From Ceratotherium simum simum (taxonomy: Eukaryota; Chordata; Mammalia; Perissodactyla; Rhinocerotidae), in contig NW_004454178.1 of the NCBI RefSeq assembly GCF_000283155.1, positions 5,533,325 to 5,597,324 on the forward strand: a DNA stretch of 64,000 bases. The letters are read 5' to 3'. Numbering within the stretch: position 1 is the stretch's first letter; every line of letters begins with the position of its first letter. The notes under the pieces are model-generated. The model was not told where the DNA came from, made no database searches, and was given only the letters and a program-made list of their open reading frames with translations. Positions 1 through 11,027 of the stretch are shown here, in pieces. A program made the position numbers and the translations under genes.

Positions 1-1259
1 TTGGTTTCCGGCTATTGTTAAGTAGCCATCTATTTTTCATAGATGCCTTGTCAAAAATACAGTCATTCTTTCATCAAAATACCTGCTACATTTGATAATC
101 CTAAAAAGGTAATGGTAAATGGTACTTACCCATAAACACATACCAAGTCATTATACTCAGAGGGTGTAACAGCAAGAGCACAGGGGAACCAAAGCTTTTA
201 AAGGATGAACATTTTTTTGTGCTTGGTTTATTACACTAACCCTAGGCCCTTAGGTGTTTACACCATTATTATCCAATTACCTCTGTACACATACTACATA
301 TCAATAAAAACAGTTTTCCACATTTCTTGAAAGATCAAAAGTATCACACCGCACATTTTAATAGATATGAACATTAAAGTGAAATTGAGCTTTCAGAAAA
401 AGTGCTGAAAACAGAGTATACACCCACAATGTTATTCTCAAGATACCGAAAATGGTGCTCACTGACATTATAAAACCCATTACTTTTTAAAAACTCACAA
501 TATCTGATTTTTCTATCACCCTAAGTAGAACAGAGCGATAAAAAGATGACTTGTGATGTGCCAGCAGCTTTTGTGTTTCTGGCAATTAAGATGATTTCTG
601 TTAGTGTTCATGCTGCTTCTATAATTTCAGTTCATTATTTGACCTACCAAACCTAATCTCTTCTCTCTCAATCAAGTGTGTTGAATTCTACTTCATTACA
701 AGCTCTGTCTCTAAGATCTCAAAAGAGGTGTTATCTCACCTCCTCCTATCAAAATATCCTCCCTCTGTCTCTTTTATTCCATCACCCTGACAAAACCTCC
801 ACCTTCTGGTTGCTCTCCACCCTGAGAGAACTCCATTCAGTCCATCAGCTTTTTGGATTCCCTATCCAGCGGACGTCATAGAGTTAACTAGTTCAGGACC
901 ATCTTCACCACCATCCTACTTCCTCTGACCTCTTAGATACGCATGGATGCCAATCTATAATGCTGGATAAGCCCCAGAGTCCGCCCCTTCCTTGCCTGCT
1001 CTCAGGTTATGAATAACCATTATAAAAAGACAGAAAGGTAAACAAACATGTGTCTAAACATTTATTTGGTAGCTTCTCACCTTTGTACCTCCACCAAAGT
1101 GATGTATTAGATGTTCTATGAGGAAACAAACAAATGAATAGATGCTTACTCAAAACCATCTCCAAGCTCCTAAGTCCCATTAACCTTACTGCAGCCAATG
1201 GTGTGAGCTTTTCACCATCTTGACTCATTCCTACCTCTTCACCCATAATCTACCCTCTC

Positions 1260-1905
1260 TCCAGGTTTAGAGGAAAAGACCTCCTTCAGTCATTCTTTCT
1301 TCTGAAGATGTGCTGCTTTGTTTGTCCCTAGATCTCACATCTTCTGTCTCCTAACGTAGTCTACTCTCATCATTATGGTCACCTTTCTTCTTCCATCTGC
1401 ACCTAAAAATGCACAGATAATCTCTCCTTTGACCTAAGAAAACACTTTCCTAGACCATGCCTCCCTCTCTACCTTCTGCCCCAGCTCTTCCCCTTCTTGC
1501 AGATACATATAAGTTCTGAAATAAGTGCTCGACACCAGCTAAATCCATCTCCTCACCTGCGAGCCTTAACTCCCACCACTCTGCTGAGACTGCTCTCCAG
1601 AGCGTTTTTGGTCCTCATTCTCCTGACGTCTCTGTGAAATAACACTGACCTCACGTTCTCTCCTGAAACTTTTCCTTCCACTGAGTTTTAACTTTCTTAT
1701 GGCATATTTATCTCCTTATTTCAGCCTTTCCTTAGCTGCTGCTTTTCCTGTCTCTCAATGTAGGCCTACTCCCAGGATACAGTCCACAGCTTTCTGCTTT
1801 CTCTGGCAATACCTGACTCAATGCCTTAATTCTCCTGTTTCTAAACTTAAATTTCCTTCCGAAGATGAGTCTGAACCCTTTATCTTCAGTCTGTACCCTT
1901 CACCT
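1260..1905 (+). repeat. L2-like LINE fragment (probable)
   Basis: This C/T-rich stretch resembles the part of L2 with phrases such as ctctgctgagactgctctcc followed by a 'ctcattctcctga' region. It is strongly diverged and the boundaries are approximate. Confidence 0.4.
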
Positions 1906-2269
1906 TAGCAATAAGGTAGTATAGTGTAACTGGCAATGAATCTAATATCTATGAATAACTGATCACTTGCACTAATTATTCTAATTAGTGAGTTAGAATG
2001 TATTTTTCGTTGATGTTAATAGATGAAGAAAGACATCAGAAGAGTGAATGAAAAGCACGTGCAGTGTGTGTAGTGGGGGAAGGAGGAGAGAGGAATCTTA
2101 TAGCTGAAGCTGGGAGAAGGTAGCGCCAACTTCAAAAGAATTTTACTGGGAGCACTCAAAGGGTAGATACACCACACAGAGGGTGGCACTGATCTGTGTC
2201 AAAGCCAGACTTTCTGACAATGTCGAGAGCGTAGCTGAGAAGACATACTGGAATAAAAGATTTTTTATT

Positions 2270-3060
2270 ACAACCAGGCAATATCTACCAAAATTGTAAA
2301 TGCACTCAACTTTAACTCAACTATTCCACTGCCAGGAATTTATCCTTGAGATACACTCGGATGCTTGCAAAACTGAAACTTCAAAACCACAAAAATATGT
2401 AGACAAGATACCAAAAGCTTCCAAAGATTAAGAAATAATAAAATTAAAATTTCATATATTTATTTATTTTAAAGGAATCAGAATAGCATAAGACATCTCA
2501 AGGGTAACAAAGGATGCTAGGCCTTCAAAATAATGATTGAAAATTATTTTGTACTTCCAATTCTGTATCCAGTCATCTTCCACGGTAAAAAGTTAATAGA
2601 TAATAAGTAATAAAAAAATTCATCTTTCAGAGTAGGAAGTTAGGAAGTTAATAATGTCTAAATGAAAAAAATCAAGAAATCGCAATAAAAACATATTATT
2701 TGGAAATGTAGAAGTAAATGCTTGAAGAAATAAAAAAGATGAAATAGGCTGTGTCTGGAGTATAGAACTCAAGGGTGAGAAAGGATGAGGCAAAAGAATG
2801 TCTTCATGACAGTTTTGTCCTATTGACTTTGCCAACTATGTTCATGTGTAATTTTAATAAAAAATTTTAAAAACGTAAAAGAACACGTACAAGGATATTC
2901 ACTCCAGCACTGCTTATTACGGCAAAAGACTGGAAACAATCTGAACTTTTACCAACAAGGAAACGGTTAAATAAATCACGATACATCTACCCGATGAATA
3001 GTATCTTCTTCGGTTAAATAAATCACGATACATCTACCCGATGAATAGTATTTTCTTATC
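2270..3060 (+). repeat. Old L1 3' ORF2 fragment
   Basis: Positions 2315-2370 (attccactgccaggaattt, ccttgagatacac) and 2885-3055 (acaaggatattcactccagc, gactggaaacaatctgaac, ggttaaataaatcacgatac) match the well-known end of L1 ORF2 in order and orientation. The intervening 2400-2870 is unlike it and may be a separate insertion. Included is a 47-base tandem duplication listed separately. Confidence 0.65.
2964..3057 (+). repeat. 47-base tandem duplication
   Basis: Unit 2964-3010 is repeated immediately at 3011-3057 with one mismatch (cttctt versus tttctt near the end). It lies inside the L1 fragment, so the duplication arose after L1 insertion and is recent by its identity. Confidence 0.9.
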
Positions 3061-3204
3061 TGAGGTATATCATGCTTATAGAGAGAAACTCTCAAAGGAT
3101 ACACAAGAAAATAGTGGGTGCGTGAAGAAGACGATTCAGACTTACTTATTTAACAAATATTTAATGACCATATACCGTGTTTTAATTCTTTCACATATGT
3201 ATAT

Positions 3205-3310
3205 ATTACTTTCAATTTTTAAAAACTTAATATTAATATTTATTAATTAATCATTAATATTAATTGATATTAATATTTAAAAAGTTAATATTAAAATTTA
3301 ATATTAAAAG
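3205..3310. repeat. AT-rich low-complexity tract
   Basis: The sequence is built almost wholly from taatatt and ttaatatt words on both strands and contains many short inverted repeats. No coding or family signal is seen. Confidence 0.8.
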
Positions 3311-3377
3311 GTACTACAATCTGGTAACTACCAAGCCAGGCAACCTTTCCTCTCACAGCTCAACAAAAACTACGTGC

Positions 3378-3622
3378 ACGGGGCCAGCCTGGTGCCGCAG
3401 CAGTTAAGTGCACATGCTCTGTTTCAGAGGCCCGGGGTTCGCAGGTTCGGATCCTGGGCGCACACCAACGCACCGCTTGTCAAGCCATGCTGTGGCGGCA
3501 TCCCATATAAAGTACAGGAAGATGGGCACGGATGTTAGCCCAGGGCCTATCTTCCTCCGCAAAAAGAGGAGAATTGACATCAGATGTTAGCTCAGGGCTG
3601 ATCTTCCTCACAGAAAAAAAAA
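3378..3622 (+). mobile_element. ERE SINE
   Basis: The element opens with cggggccagcctggtgccgc, has a GGTTCGGATCC box (B box) near 3444, the phrases ccatgctgtggcggc and gatgttagctcagggc, and ends in poly(A). It is flanked by a perfect 13-base target duplication (3365-3377 and 3623-3635, aaaaactacgtgc). This is the horse ERE family. Confidence 0.95.
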
Positions 3623-3859
3623 AAAAACTACGTGCGCTTACCAGGCCAGTGTCTGTCACATTTCTCAAATACCCCAGGTCTAATTCCAAGCCCACGACTG
3701 CTCAGACTGTTCTTCCCGGCCTAGGATACACTTTCTCCTCCCCAAAAACTATTCAAGCCCAACACATGATCCAAATACTGTACAAGATGGTATAACAAAA
3801 AATGATACTAAACAAAAAAGCACAAGAATTCTTGGATTTTAGTTTCCATACCATCACTT

Positions 3860-4055
3860 ATGCAAAATCTGCACTCCGCCCCAGACATGCAGAGAACACA
3901 AAGTTACTGTGTTTCACTCTTTCCTAAGGGGCTTACAGTATCGCCAGGTAGTTTTATAAACCAAGTTAACATACGACCTAGGAGAGGTACAAAATGCTCT
4001 CAAGTTCCAGAGAGATGGTATCTAGTTGGGGGCTCTGGAAATCAATGTTGAAAAC
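3860..4055 (-). repeat. L2-like fragment (weak)
   Basis: The 'aaggggcttacagtatcgcc' portion resembles the 3' end of L2 ('gagcttacagtct'). It is diverged, short and uncertain, and the orientation is tentative. Confidence 0.25.
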
Positions 4056-5671
4056 TAAATATTTTATATTTTATCTGCTTGATTCCTTATTTTTTTTATT
4101 TTTTTGTCTCAAAATAGATTGAAGCCATACAGACAAGAGATTCTGACTTTCATTTCTGAGCTCCCCAACACACCATCCTAGCATGGTGCTATCCGAACAG
4201 CAAGATTTCAATAAGTCCTCAGTGAAGAACCAAATGGAAGACTACATATAGAATTGTTAATATACATGCATTTCTATCTTATCCTTACCCTGTTTTTTGC
4301 GTGATATACACATATCTTAGAAAGAAAAAATCCAGAAGAATAAGAAGACATTTGCATGATAACAGGATTTCTGTACCTTGAAAATCCAGCTACTCTTCTT
4401 TTTCCCATCTGCAGTCATATTTCTGTTACTGTACACGCAGCTGATTTGGAAAGATCAGTGCAGTCAGAGGATTATAACTTAGGGAAGAACTAAGTAGTGA
4501 GAACAAACAATTTTTTTTAAAAGAAGGTCCTATTCAAATAAAACTTTCTTTGCAAAGAAAAAAAGGAAAGCAAATTCAGTTGGGATTACAATACTGAGGC
4601 AGACCTGTTTCTTAACTGAATGGCTCCCTAAGCTTCCATGAGATATCAACTGCTGTTTAATACCAGGCAAGATAGCTACCACAGTGCTCTTACATTTGAG
4701 AAAATCCCCAAGGTATTTTTAAGTGTGGAGCAACATATTTAACACCAAAATGCACAGGCTCTCCAAGCCAATTAAACAATTTCTTGCATTTATCTTTAGG
4801 AGAATAAACAAAATTGTTAACAAGTAAGGGATATGGATAATGACATGGAAGCGTCTTATTTTGTACACTTATTTTATAGACCAGATTCAAGTAAATCACA
4901 TGGGAAACAAAAGAAACCATGTCTAATTATTTAGTGTCAATAAATATTGAATAAATCAATGAGTCAAATATCCCAAAAGTCAAATGGGCAATAGAATTCT
5001 ATTAATATCTAATTATTAATGACTAATTACAATAGAATCTACTACACGAGACAGATTAAGCCACAGCAGCTATCATGTATACCCAAATCAAATAGTTCTG
5101 GTTATTGTGTCTTCTATTCCCAATAACTTCAATACCATCCCCTATGCTACAGGGGACAGTATTCAAAGGTGCTCAAAGTGTCTGGCAAGTCTCTCTGAGA
5201 GTCAAAAGCCCTAGATAACACCAGCTGTGTGTAGGCCTGTAATGGGACTGTGCATGTCATGGCTCAAGCCCTAAATCCCAGAGAGAAAGACCTGTACCTT
5301 CTACATCTGCCCTGAGACTTGACCACTGTTTACTCTGGGTAATTAACCCCAGGAACCCATGGAGGATTCTTGGTGATTTCAGTGAATTAACCAGGTCCTT
5401 CTGGTATGTCCACTTGCAAAGGCCCCTTAAATGTGAGATCCTAATTTAACCTAAATTCTTTGATGTGTTAATTTAACAAACACTAAGAAACCATGTGTCC
5501 AGCACTGTGGCTACAACTGTGAAACTGTCTTTATGAAACATATGGTATAACTGAAAGAGACAGACATCAGTCAAAGAATCAAAATACCACACAAGTAAAT
5601 AAATCCCACCATTTGGAGGGATATATGATACATGCTGAACACCAACGATTTGTGCCCTTTTCTGTATGTAT

Positions 5672-6074
5672 GTTGCTGTCAGTGCCCTCAAGTGGATTCG
5701 GACTCCTAGTGACCCTGTGGACAGCAGAGCAGAACCCTGCCCAGTCTCTGCGCCGTCCTCTCACCTTCTGGCGCTATATCAGACAATGCTCTGCTGCTAT
5801 TCACAGGGTTTTCATGGCCAATTTTTTTGGAAGTGGGTGCCAGGTCCTTCTTCCTAGTCTGTCTTAGTCTGGAAGCTCCGCTGAAACCTGTCCACGATGG
5901 GTGACGCTGCTGGTGTTTGAAATCCCGGTGGCATAGCTTTCAGTGTCATAGCAACACGCAGCCACCACAGTATGACAACTGACAGAGGGGTGGCGTGGTT
6001 CCCTGACTGGAAACAAATCCAGGGCGGGGCAGTGAGAGCAGTGACTCTTAACCACTAGACCACCAGGGCTGGCA
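5672..6074 (-). mobile_element. Long ERE-type SINE variant
   Basis: On the minus strand it begins GCCAGCCCTGGTGGTCTAGTGG, a tRNA-like A-box head, continues through a CCATACTGTGGTGGC-like block, and ends with CACTAGGAGTCCGAATCCAC followed by a GAGGGCACTGACAGCAA tail. At about 400 bases it is longer than the other EREs here, and the 3' part is absent from them. Imperfect flanks (gtatgtatgttg, atatatatgtta) may be an eroded target duplication. The 61 kb copy shares its head. Confidence 0.7.
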
Positions 6075-6139
6075 TATATATGTTAAACTTTAATCAAAAG
6101 TTTTAAACACCATTTTGCATCCAATGGATTAATAATTAT

Positions 6140-6255
6140 GGAATCTGAGAACTAAAGGGAGCCTTAAAAATCAATCACTCCATTTCCTTCATTTTATAGA
6201 TGAGGAAATTGAAGTCTCAGGAAATTTACACGAATTGCTCTCCTTAGGAAGTAAC
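6140..6255 (-). repeat. Ancient mammalian repeat relic
   Basis: The phrase order 'ccttcattttatagatgaggaaattgaagtctcagg' is that of many old MIR-like or related relics. The exact family is not resolved. Confidence 0.4.
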
Positions 6256-6377
6256 TATATGAACCAACTGAAAGGTCCGTTGTTAGGCTACTAATCACTA
6301 TGATTTGACCCTGTCTTAACTCCCTGCCCACCTGACCCGCTCCCCTTTTATTATGCAATACTTTTTAGCATATTGTT

Positions 6378-6683
6378 TTTTTTTTCCTTTTTTTTTTTTG
6401 TGAGGAAGATCAGCCCTGAGCTAACATCCATGCTAATCCTCCTCTTTTTGCTGAGGAAGACTGGCCCTGAGCTAACATCTATTGCCAATCCTCCTCCTTG
6501 TTTTTTCCCCAGAGCCCCAGCAGATAGTTGTATGTTATAGTTGCACATCCTTCTAGTTGCTGTATGTGGGACGCGGCCTCCGCATGGCTGGAGAAGCGGT
6601 GCGTCAGTGCGCGCCCGGGATCTGAACCTGGGCCGCCAGTAGCGGAGCACGCGCACTTAACCGCTAAGCCACGGGGCCGGCCC
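6378..6683 (-). mobile_element. ERE SINE
   Basis: Reverse-oriented ERE with poly(T) at the left and the head ccacggggccggcc at the right. It carries the 'agcaactagaaggatgtgc' segment found in one ERE subtype. A perfect 19-base target duplication flanks it (6359-6377 and 6684-6702). Confidence 0.96.
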
Positions 6684-7104
6684 TACTTTTTAGCATATTG
6701 TTATTTGTTAATAATCCCTCACCTGGCTCCATCTATAAAAATCTATCCAAGGCCCAATTCAAAAGCCCACGAAGCTTTCCTCCACTGGCTCCACCCAAGT
6801 ACCCTCCTCTGCAGCCCCTTGGCCTTCATGATAATTTACCCTGAATCGTGTGTACATTTCATCCCTTATAATTAAGCGTAGGCTGCTTAAGGGTAGAAAA
6901 TGTCTCACCATCTCACGATTAACAAAGTGCCTCAGTGATGGCTTGTTGTCCTAATGAATAACCAGCACCAGAGCAAACCGAAGAGAGTAATCAACCCATT
7001 TACGGATCACTGGCCTAGACGAATGCCTCAGAACACTGGAAACTCCTGAGGGCAAAAGCTGAACGCTGGCTGGGGTCAGGAAATCTATCCTTTATTTTAC
7101 AAAC

Positions 7105-7332
7105 ATTCCTATAGCACTTAGAATATAACAGGCACTATTCTACGTACCTTATAAATATTAACTCATTTAATTCCCCTAACAACTTTATATGGTAGAAGCT
7201 ACTACTAACTCATTTTGCAGATGAAGAAAAGGAAACATACAAAGATGAGATAATTTGCCCAAAATCAGAGTCAGGATTTGAAGGCAGGGTCCAAAATCTA
7301 TGCTCTTAACCACGAAGCTATGCTGCCTCCAA
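7105..7332 (-). repeat. MIR SINE
   Basis: Reads as reverse-oriented MIR: 'aggcactattctacg', 'attaactcatttaattcccc', 'ttgcagatgaagaaa', 'gctcttaaccacgaagctatgctgcct'. It is nearly full length and diverged. Confidence 0.85.
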
Positions 7333-8283
7333 ATAGAAGAGAAAATATTAATCCTGATGGCCTTTTAAATGGCAAGAGAAAGTTCAGAAAAATAAAATCA
7401 CCTATCCTAAAAATCACAAGATTACTTTTTGACTTTTTACTAAAAGTTGATTTAAAAGGTGCCAGAACTCCAAGTTACAACTGTCATAGATGCCAACCCT
7501 CCCTCCCAAAAAATATGCGAAGACGTACCTAATTATTGTAACTCACAACATAGTGTCATATGACAGCTGGGCTTTTACCTACAGCTCCTATTATCACTCC
7601 CGGCTTCCTTTAGGAACACATTATTACTATGCTTTCTGCCGGCCTCTCAAACGATACCGTCTTCCTGTCTCCTTTTTCCAAATCTTTAAATAGCTTCTCT
7701 CCGGTTGTGAGGCTGGGACCTAAACACAAATGTCACACGCGGCCTCTTGAACAATTTCATCACCTTCACCTTGGAGCCAGACTTACGTTAAAGGTCAAGA
7801 AAGGATGCCCTGTAACGTCTCCAATCACCCTCACCCACAAGCAATGCTTGCTGTGAAACAGACCCAGTGTGCCACACAAGACAGGTGACAGCTGCTAGCT
7901 GAACGTGAGGGTAATCGGGGCAATCACTGGCCCCCTGGGTAGAACTCTGAAACTCTGTAAAAGGACATACTGACAATTTCAAAGAATATGACACTGCTTT
8001 GAACGGTGGGTAGCAAAAGCAAGAAGCAGACCACCCTGAGTTGCTCCTTTCAAGCAATGATGTCAGGCAGCTAAGGTAAAGGCAGAGGTGGAAAGAATGT
8101 TGTTTTTTTCCCCCATGGGTAAGGAGCAATGGCCATGCTCTACTCACTATAGACAGTGCCAAACGTGCAGAGAGACACCAAGAGGAACACAAAATCATTT
8201 CTAAATATTATACCCCATGTGATAGAAGATTATACACCGAAAAGAATTTTTAAACTTAAGACATTTTACCTGTTAAAATGAAA

Positions 8284-8470
8284 TTTGGCAAACTACTGCC
8301 TATGTGCCAAATCAAGCCAGCGGCCTGCTTCTGCACAGCCCTGAGCTAAGAACGGCTTTTCACATTTTTAAGGGTTGTAAAAAACAAAAATAATAAGAAG
8401 AGAGACTGTGGCCAGCAAAGCCTAAAATATTTACTATATAACCCTTTACAGAAAGCCTGCAGAGCCCTAT
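8284..8470 (+). repeat. DNA-transposon-like interspersed repeat
   Basis: The blocks 'ttggcaaactactgcc', 'gccaaatcaagccagc', 'ggccagcaaagcctaaaatatttac' and 'ccctttacagaaagc' belong to a common mammalian nonautonomous element whose formal name I cannot give with certainty. It is non-coding. Confidence 0.6.
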
Positions 8471-9004
8471 GTTAAAATATACATCCAACAAAACAGTGGA
8501 GATTTAGTTCATCCAGCACTGGTTCAAATATTTTTCTTAAAAAAAAAAAAATCACTGGAATTCAATACCATCCTCCAGGCAACTGGATGAGTTATATTAA
8601 AAGTTTGGACCTAGTTACTGATGTTGACTTTCAGTTCTTTGGCTCTTATCATCTGCTCACTTCCATCAGAAACTGAAAAAATATTTGGGAGGGGATAAAA
8701 CATGAACCTGGCTTTATTAGATTTCAGTCCAACCTATAGATTGTTCATACAGATCACCTGTTTTTGTCCCCCCCAAACCATTCAGCAAGCAGATGATGCT
8801 TTTTTTAATTTTTATAAGACATCTATTATTTATCACTTATTCTAAAACAACCACCATACTCAACACTTTATATGTATAATTTCATTTAATTTCTTCCCTC
8901 CCACAGAATGTTAGCTTCCTTAGGATTGGGGTTGTCTGCTTTGTTCACTAATCAATACCCAATGCCTAGAACACGTGTGGCACTTTGTAGGTGCTCAGTA
9001 ATTT

Positions 9005-9185
9005 CTGGTTATTATTAACGAATCCTCACAGGATGAGCTCAGCACTATCATCACTCAGGTGGGGAAACTGAGGCACAGCGAGGTTTAATGACTTGGGCCA
9101 CTTGATAGTGTCAAAGCTGGAAGCTGAACTCAGGCAGTCTGACCCTACAGCCTAAGTGAAGCGCCATGCTGCTGCCCTAGTGCCT
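9005..9185 (-). repeat. MIR SINE
   Basis: Reverse-oriented MIR core: 'ggtggggaaactgaggcaca', 'gcgaggtttaatgacttggg', 'aactcaggcagtctgaccc', ending near 'gcgccatgctgctgcc'. Confidence 0.88.
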
Positions 9186-10544
9186 TCCATACAGAAATGT
9201 CCCATCTGAACGTCTAACTTTTGCTGAACTGACTATTAAGGTGTGAGTACAATCGCTTCTATTATAGCAACTAACAGAGCCAGTTTCAAATTCCTTATTC
9301 TCAAAGGGATGACCCACGTGCCATGGGAAAGCACACACAAATCAGAATATCTTCATGAACTCATTCTAGCAAAAGTGCCACTTTTCTAAGGAGTGAGATG
9401 ATGTTATTTTGTCACAGGTTTTAAGCTTTTTGGAAAACAAAGTATAAGCGCAAAACTCTGTGACAGTTAAGTCCTTTTCATTTTTAAAGAAAAAGTTGTC
9501 ATGTCACTTACACTTTATGTACAACTAAGTTCTGCAAGTTTAAAATCAGATGGGGAAAAAAAAAAATCAAAAGAAAGTCCAAAAAAGAAATAGCGGCGAG
9601 ACAGCGATAAGCAGAAAGAAAACCTGCCAGAGTGATACTGATCCAGAAACAGGGATCTGTGCACACAGCAGGTGCTGAATAAAAGCTTTTGCTAGAAATG
9701 AAAAATGAGACAAGCCCTTCTTGGGTTTTATAAACCTTCCTGGTTTCTGTACTAGGAAGAGCTACAGGAAAAAGAGAAGCCAAGGAGTACCAGTCATGAA
9801 AATGATGTCTTCAGACGTAAGGAAAATCCTGAACCGAGAGGACTCCTATGGTGTGTAACAGCATGAAGGAAAACAAGAAGGAAAAAATGATAATAAACAG
9901 CATCTCTAAGAGCTGGGACCCCAGGCCATTCCAGTCTTTTAACCAAAACAAGGAAATGAGAAACTGAATGAGAAATAGAATGGCGGTGTCCATCACACTG
10001 CCATCTCTTGAATCTGCCCCCAACAGGCGTCCCCAAAGCTCTCCCCTCTCCCCAAAAAAAAAGCTACTACGGGGAAAAGTCAAAGCGGCCGGCTCAGCCA
10101 AGAGTGACAGCTGCTTCCAACTTTGCAGGCCTCTTCAAACTCGGCAGTCCTTGGCGCGAGGTTCTGGAATTAGCTTCATCACAAGGACCCGGGAGCCAGT
10201 AACAAGCGCAGACGCCTTAGCCCCACCCCAGCCCTGCAGATTCAAAGTGGAGGCGGGCCCAGAGGTGGACATTTTCAACCGCACCTCCCGACGACGCCCG
10301 GGCCCGCTCAGCTGCGAGAACGACCATCTTGGAGGGGTCTGGGGCCGCCAAAGGCTAGAGGGCGCCCCGGAAGGATGTGAAGGGGGCCGGGAGGGGATAA
10401 CTGACCCCGGGTCCCCGGGCAGGGGGACGGATCGTCCTAGCCGGGCTGGCCGGCCCGACTGCGGGCGGGCGCGGGAGGAGGGCAGCGGGGGTTTGGACAG
10501 ATGCCCGCCGCGAGAGCCGGCGCCCCCGCCCCTCGAGGGTCGCT

Positions 10545-10550
10545 CCTTAC
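10545..10550 (-). promoter_or_regulatory. BARD1: BARD1 exon 1 splice donor
   Basis: On the minus strand the sequence reads GCTCGCGCTG then GTAAGG, a near-consensus 5' splice site. It leaves phase 2, matching the split Cys53 codon of mammalian BARD1. Confidence 0.93.
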
Positions 10551-10612
10551 CAGCGCGAGCAGCGCAGCAGCTTCTCCAGCCGGGCGAGCGCGGCGCGGCT
10601 GTGGGCCCAGGC
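10551..10612 (-). CDS. BARD1: BARD1 exon 1, 3' coding part
   Basis: BARD1 is the obligate RING partner of BRCA1; the heterodimer is a nuclear E3 ubiquitin ligase acting in homologous recombination. Read on the minus strand, the 62 bases give AWAHSRAALARLEKLLRCSR plus the first two bases (TG) of a further codon. Human BARD1 has the same peptide at residues 33-52 except Asp at residue 42, and its exon 1 also ends after two bases of the Cys53 codon, so peptide, frame and splice phase all agree. The piece covers the first helix of the four-helix bundle that contacts BRCA1 and the first zinc ligand (Cys50). The 3' boundary is set by a GTAAGG donor at 10545-10550. The start codon and first 32 codons lie in the adjoining assembly gap. 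Exon 2 was not seen in the window. Odd point: Ala replaces the human Asp42. Identification is from recalled family sequence, not a search. Confidence 0.95.
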
Positions 10613-10904
10613 NNNNNNNNNNNNNNNNNNNNNNNNNNNNNNNNNNNNNNNNNNNNNNNNNNNNNNNNNNNNNNNNNNNNNNNNNNNNNNNNNNNNNNNN
10701 NNNNNNNNNNNNNNNNNNNNNNNNNNNNNNNNNNNNNNNNNNNNNNNNNNNNNNNNNNNNNNNNNNNNNNNNNNNNNNNNNNNNNNNNNNNNNNNNNNNN
10801 NNNNNNNNNNNNNNNNNNNNNNNNNNNNNNNNNNNNNNNNNNNNNNNNNNNNNNNNNNNNNNNNNNNNNNNNNNNNNNNNNNNNNNNNNNNNNNNNNNNN
10901 NNNN
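10613..10904. other. Assembly gap of 292 N
   Basis: This run of N lies in the most GC-rich part of the CpG island, where sequencing often fails. It must contain the first 96 coding bases of BARD1, its 5' UTR and probably the transcription start. Any reading frame drawn across it is meaningless. Confidence 0.99.
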
Positions 10905-10921
10905 CGCGATGGCACTCCCGA

Positions 10922-10990
10922 GGGCCTGTGGGCGGGGCCTGTGGGCGGGGCGGGGCCAAGGTGGCACGCGTGATGGGCTGTGGGCGGGGC
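10922..10990 (-). repeat. Short GC-box repeats in promoter
   Basis: A unit like GGCCTGTGGGCGGGG appears twice in direct succession (10922-10950) and once more, degenerate, at 10975-10990 (GGGCTGTGGGCGGGGC). Each unit carries an Sp1-type GC box, so this small repetition multiplies the sites. Confidence 0.65.
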
Positions 10991-11010
10991 TAGGGGCCGC
11001 GGTAGCGCGC

Positions 11011-11027
11011 CCAATGTTGGCGGGAAA
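11011..11027 (-). promoter_or_regulatory. CCAAT box next to E2F-type site
   Basis: CCAAT occurs at 11011-11015 and TTGGCGGGAAA at 11017-11027, one base apart. The second is an almost perfect E2F/DP recognition sequence. They lie about 110 bases upstream of the gap edge. CCAAT (NF-Y) plus E2F pairs are typical of promoters induced at G1/S, which would fit BARD1, but binding is inferred. Confidence 0.6.

Larger units (their letters stand above)
1..10550 (-). other. BARD1: BARD1 intron 1 (partial)
   Basis: Everything left of the donor is first-intron DNA of BARD1, on the minus strand. I looked on the minus strand for the short second exon, which should encode a peptide like TNILREPVCLGGCEHIFC, and did not find it, so the intron probably extends past the left edge. 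This fits the human intron, which from memory is around 12 kb. Interspersed repeats in it are listed separately. The remaining intron DNA (about 1-1250, 1910-2270, 3640-3850, 4060-5640, 6710-7100, 7335-8280, 8480-9000 and 9190-10050) holds nothing I recognise. Confidence 0.8.

Noticed and set aside
1296..1312. A word gaagatgtgct resembling the reverse complement of BARD1 exon 2
   Set aside because: Only about a dozen bases agree and the surrounding sequence does not encode the RING peptide.
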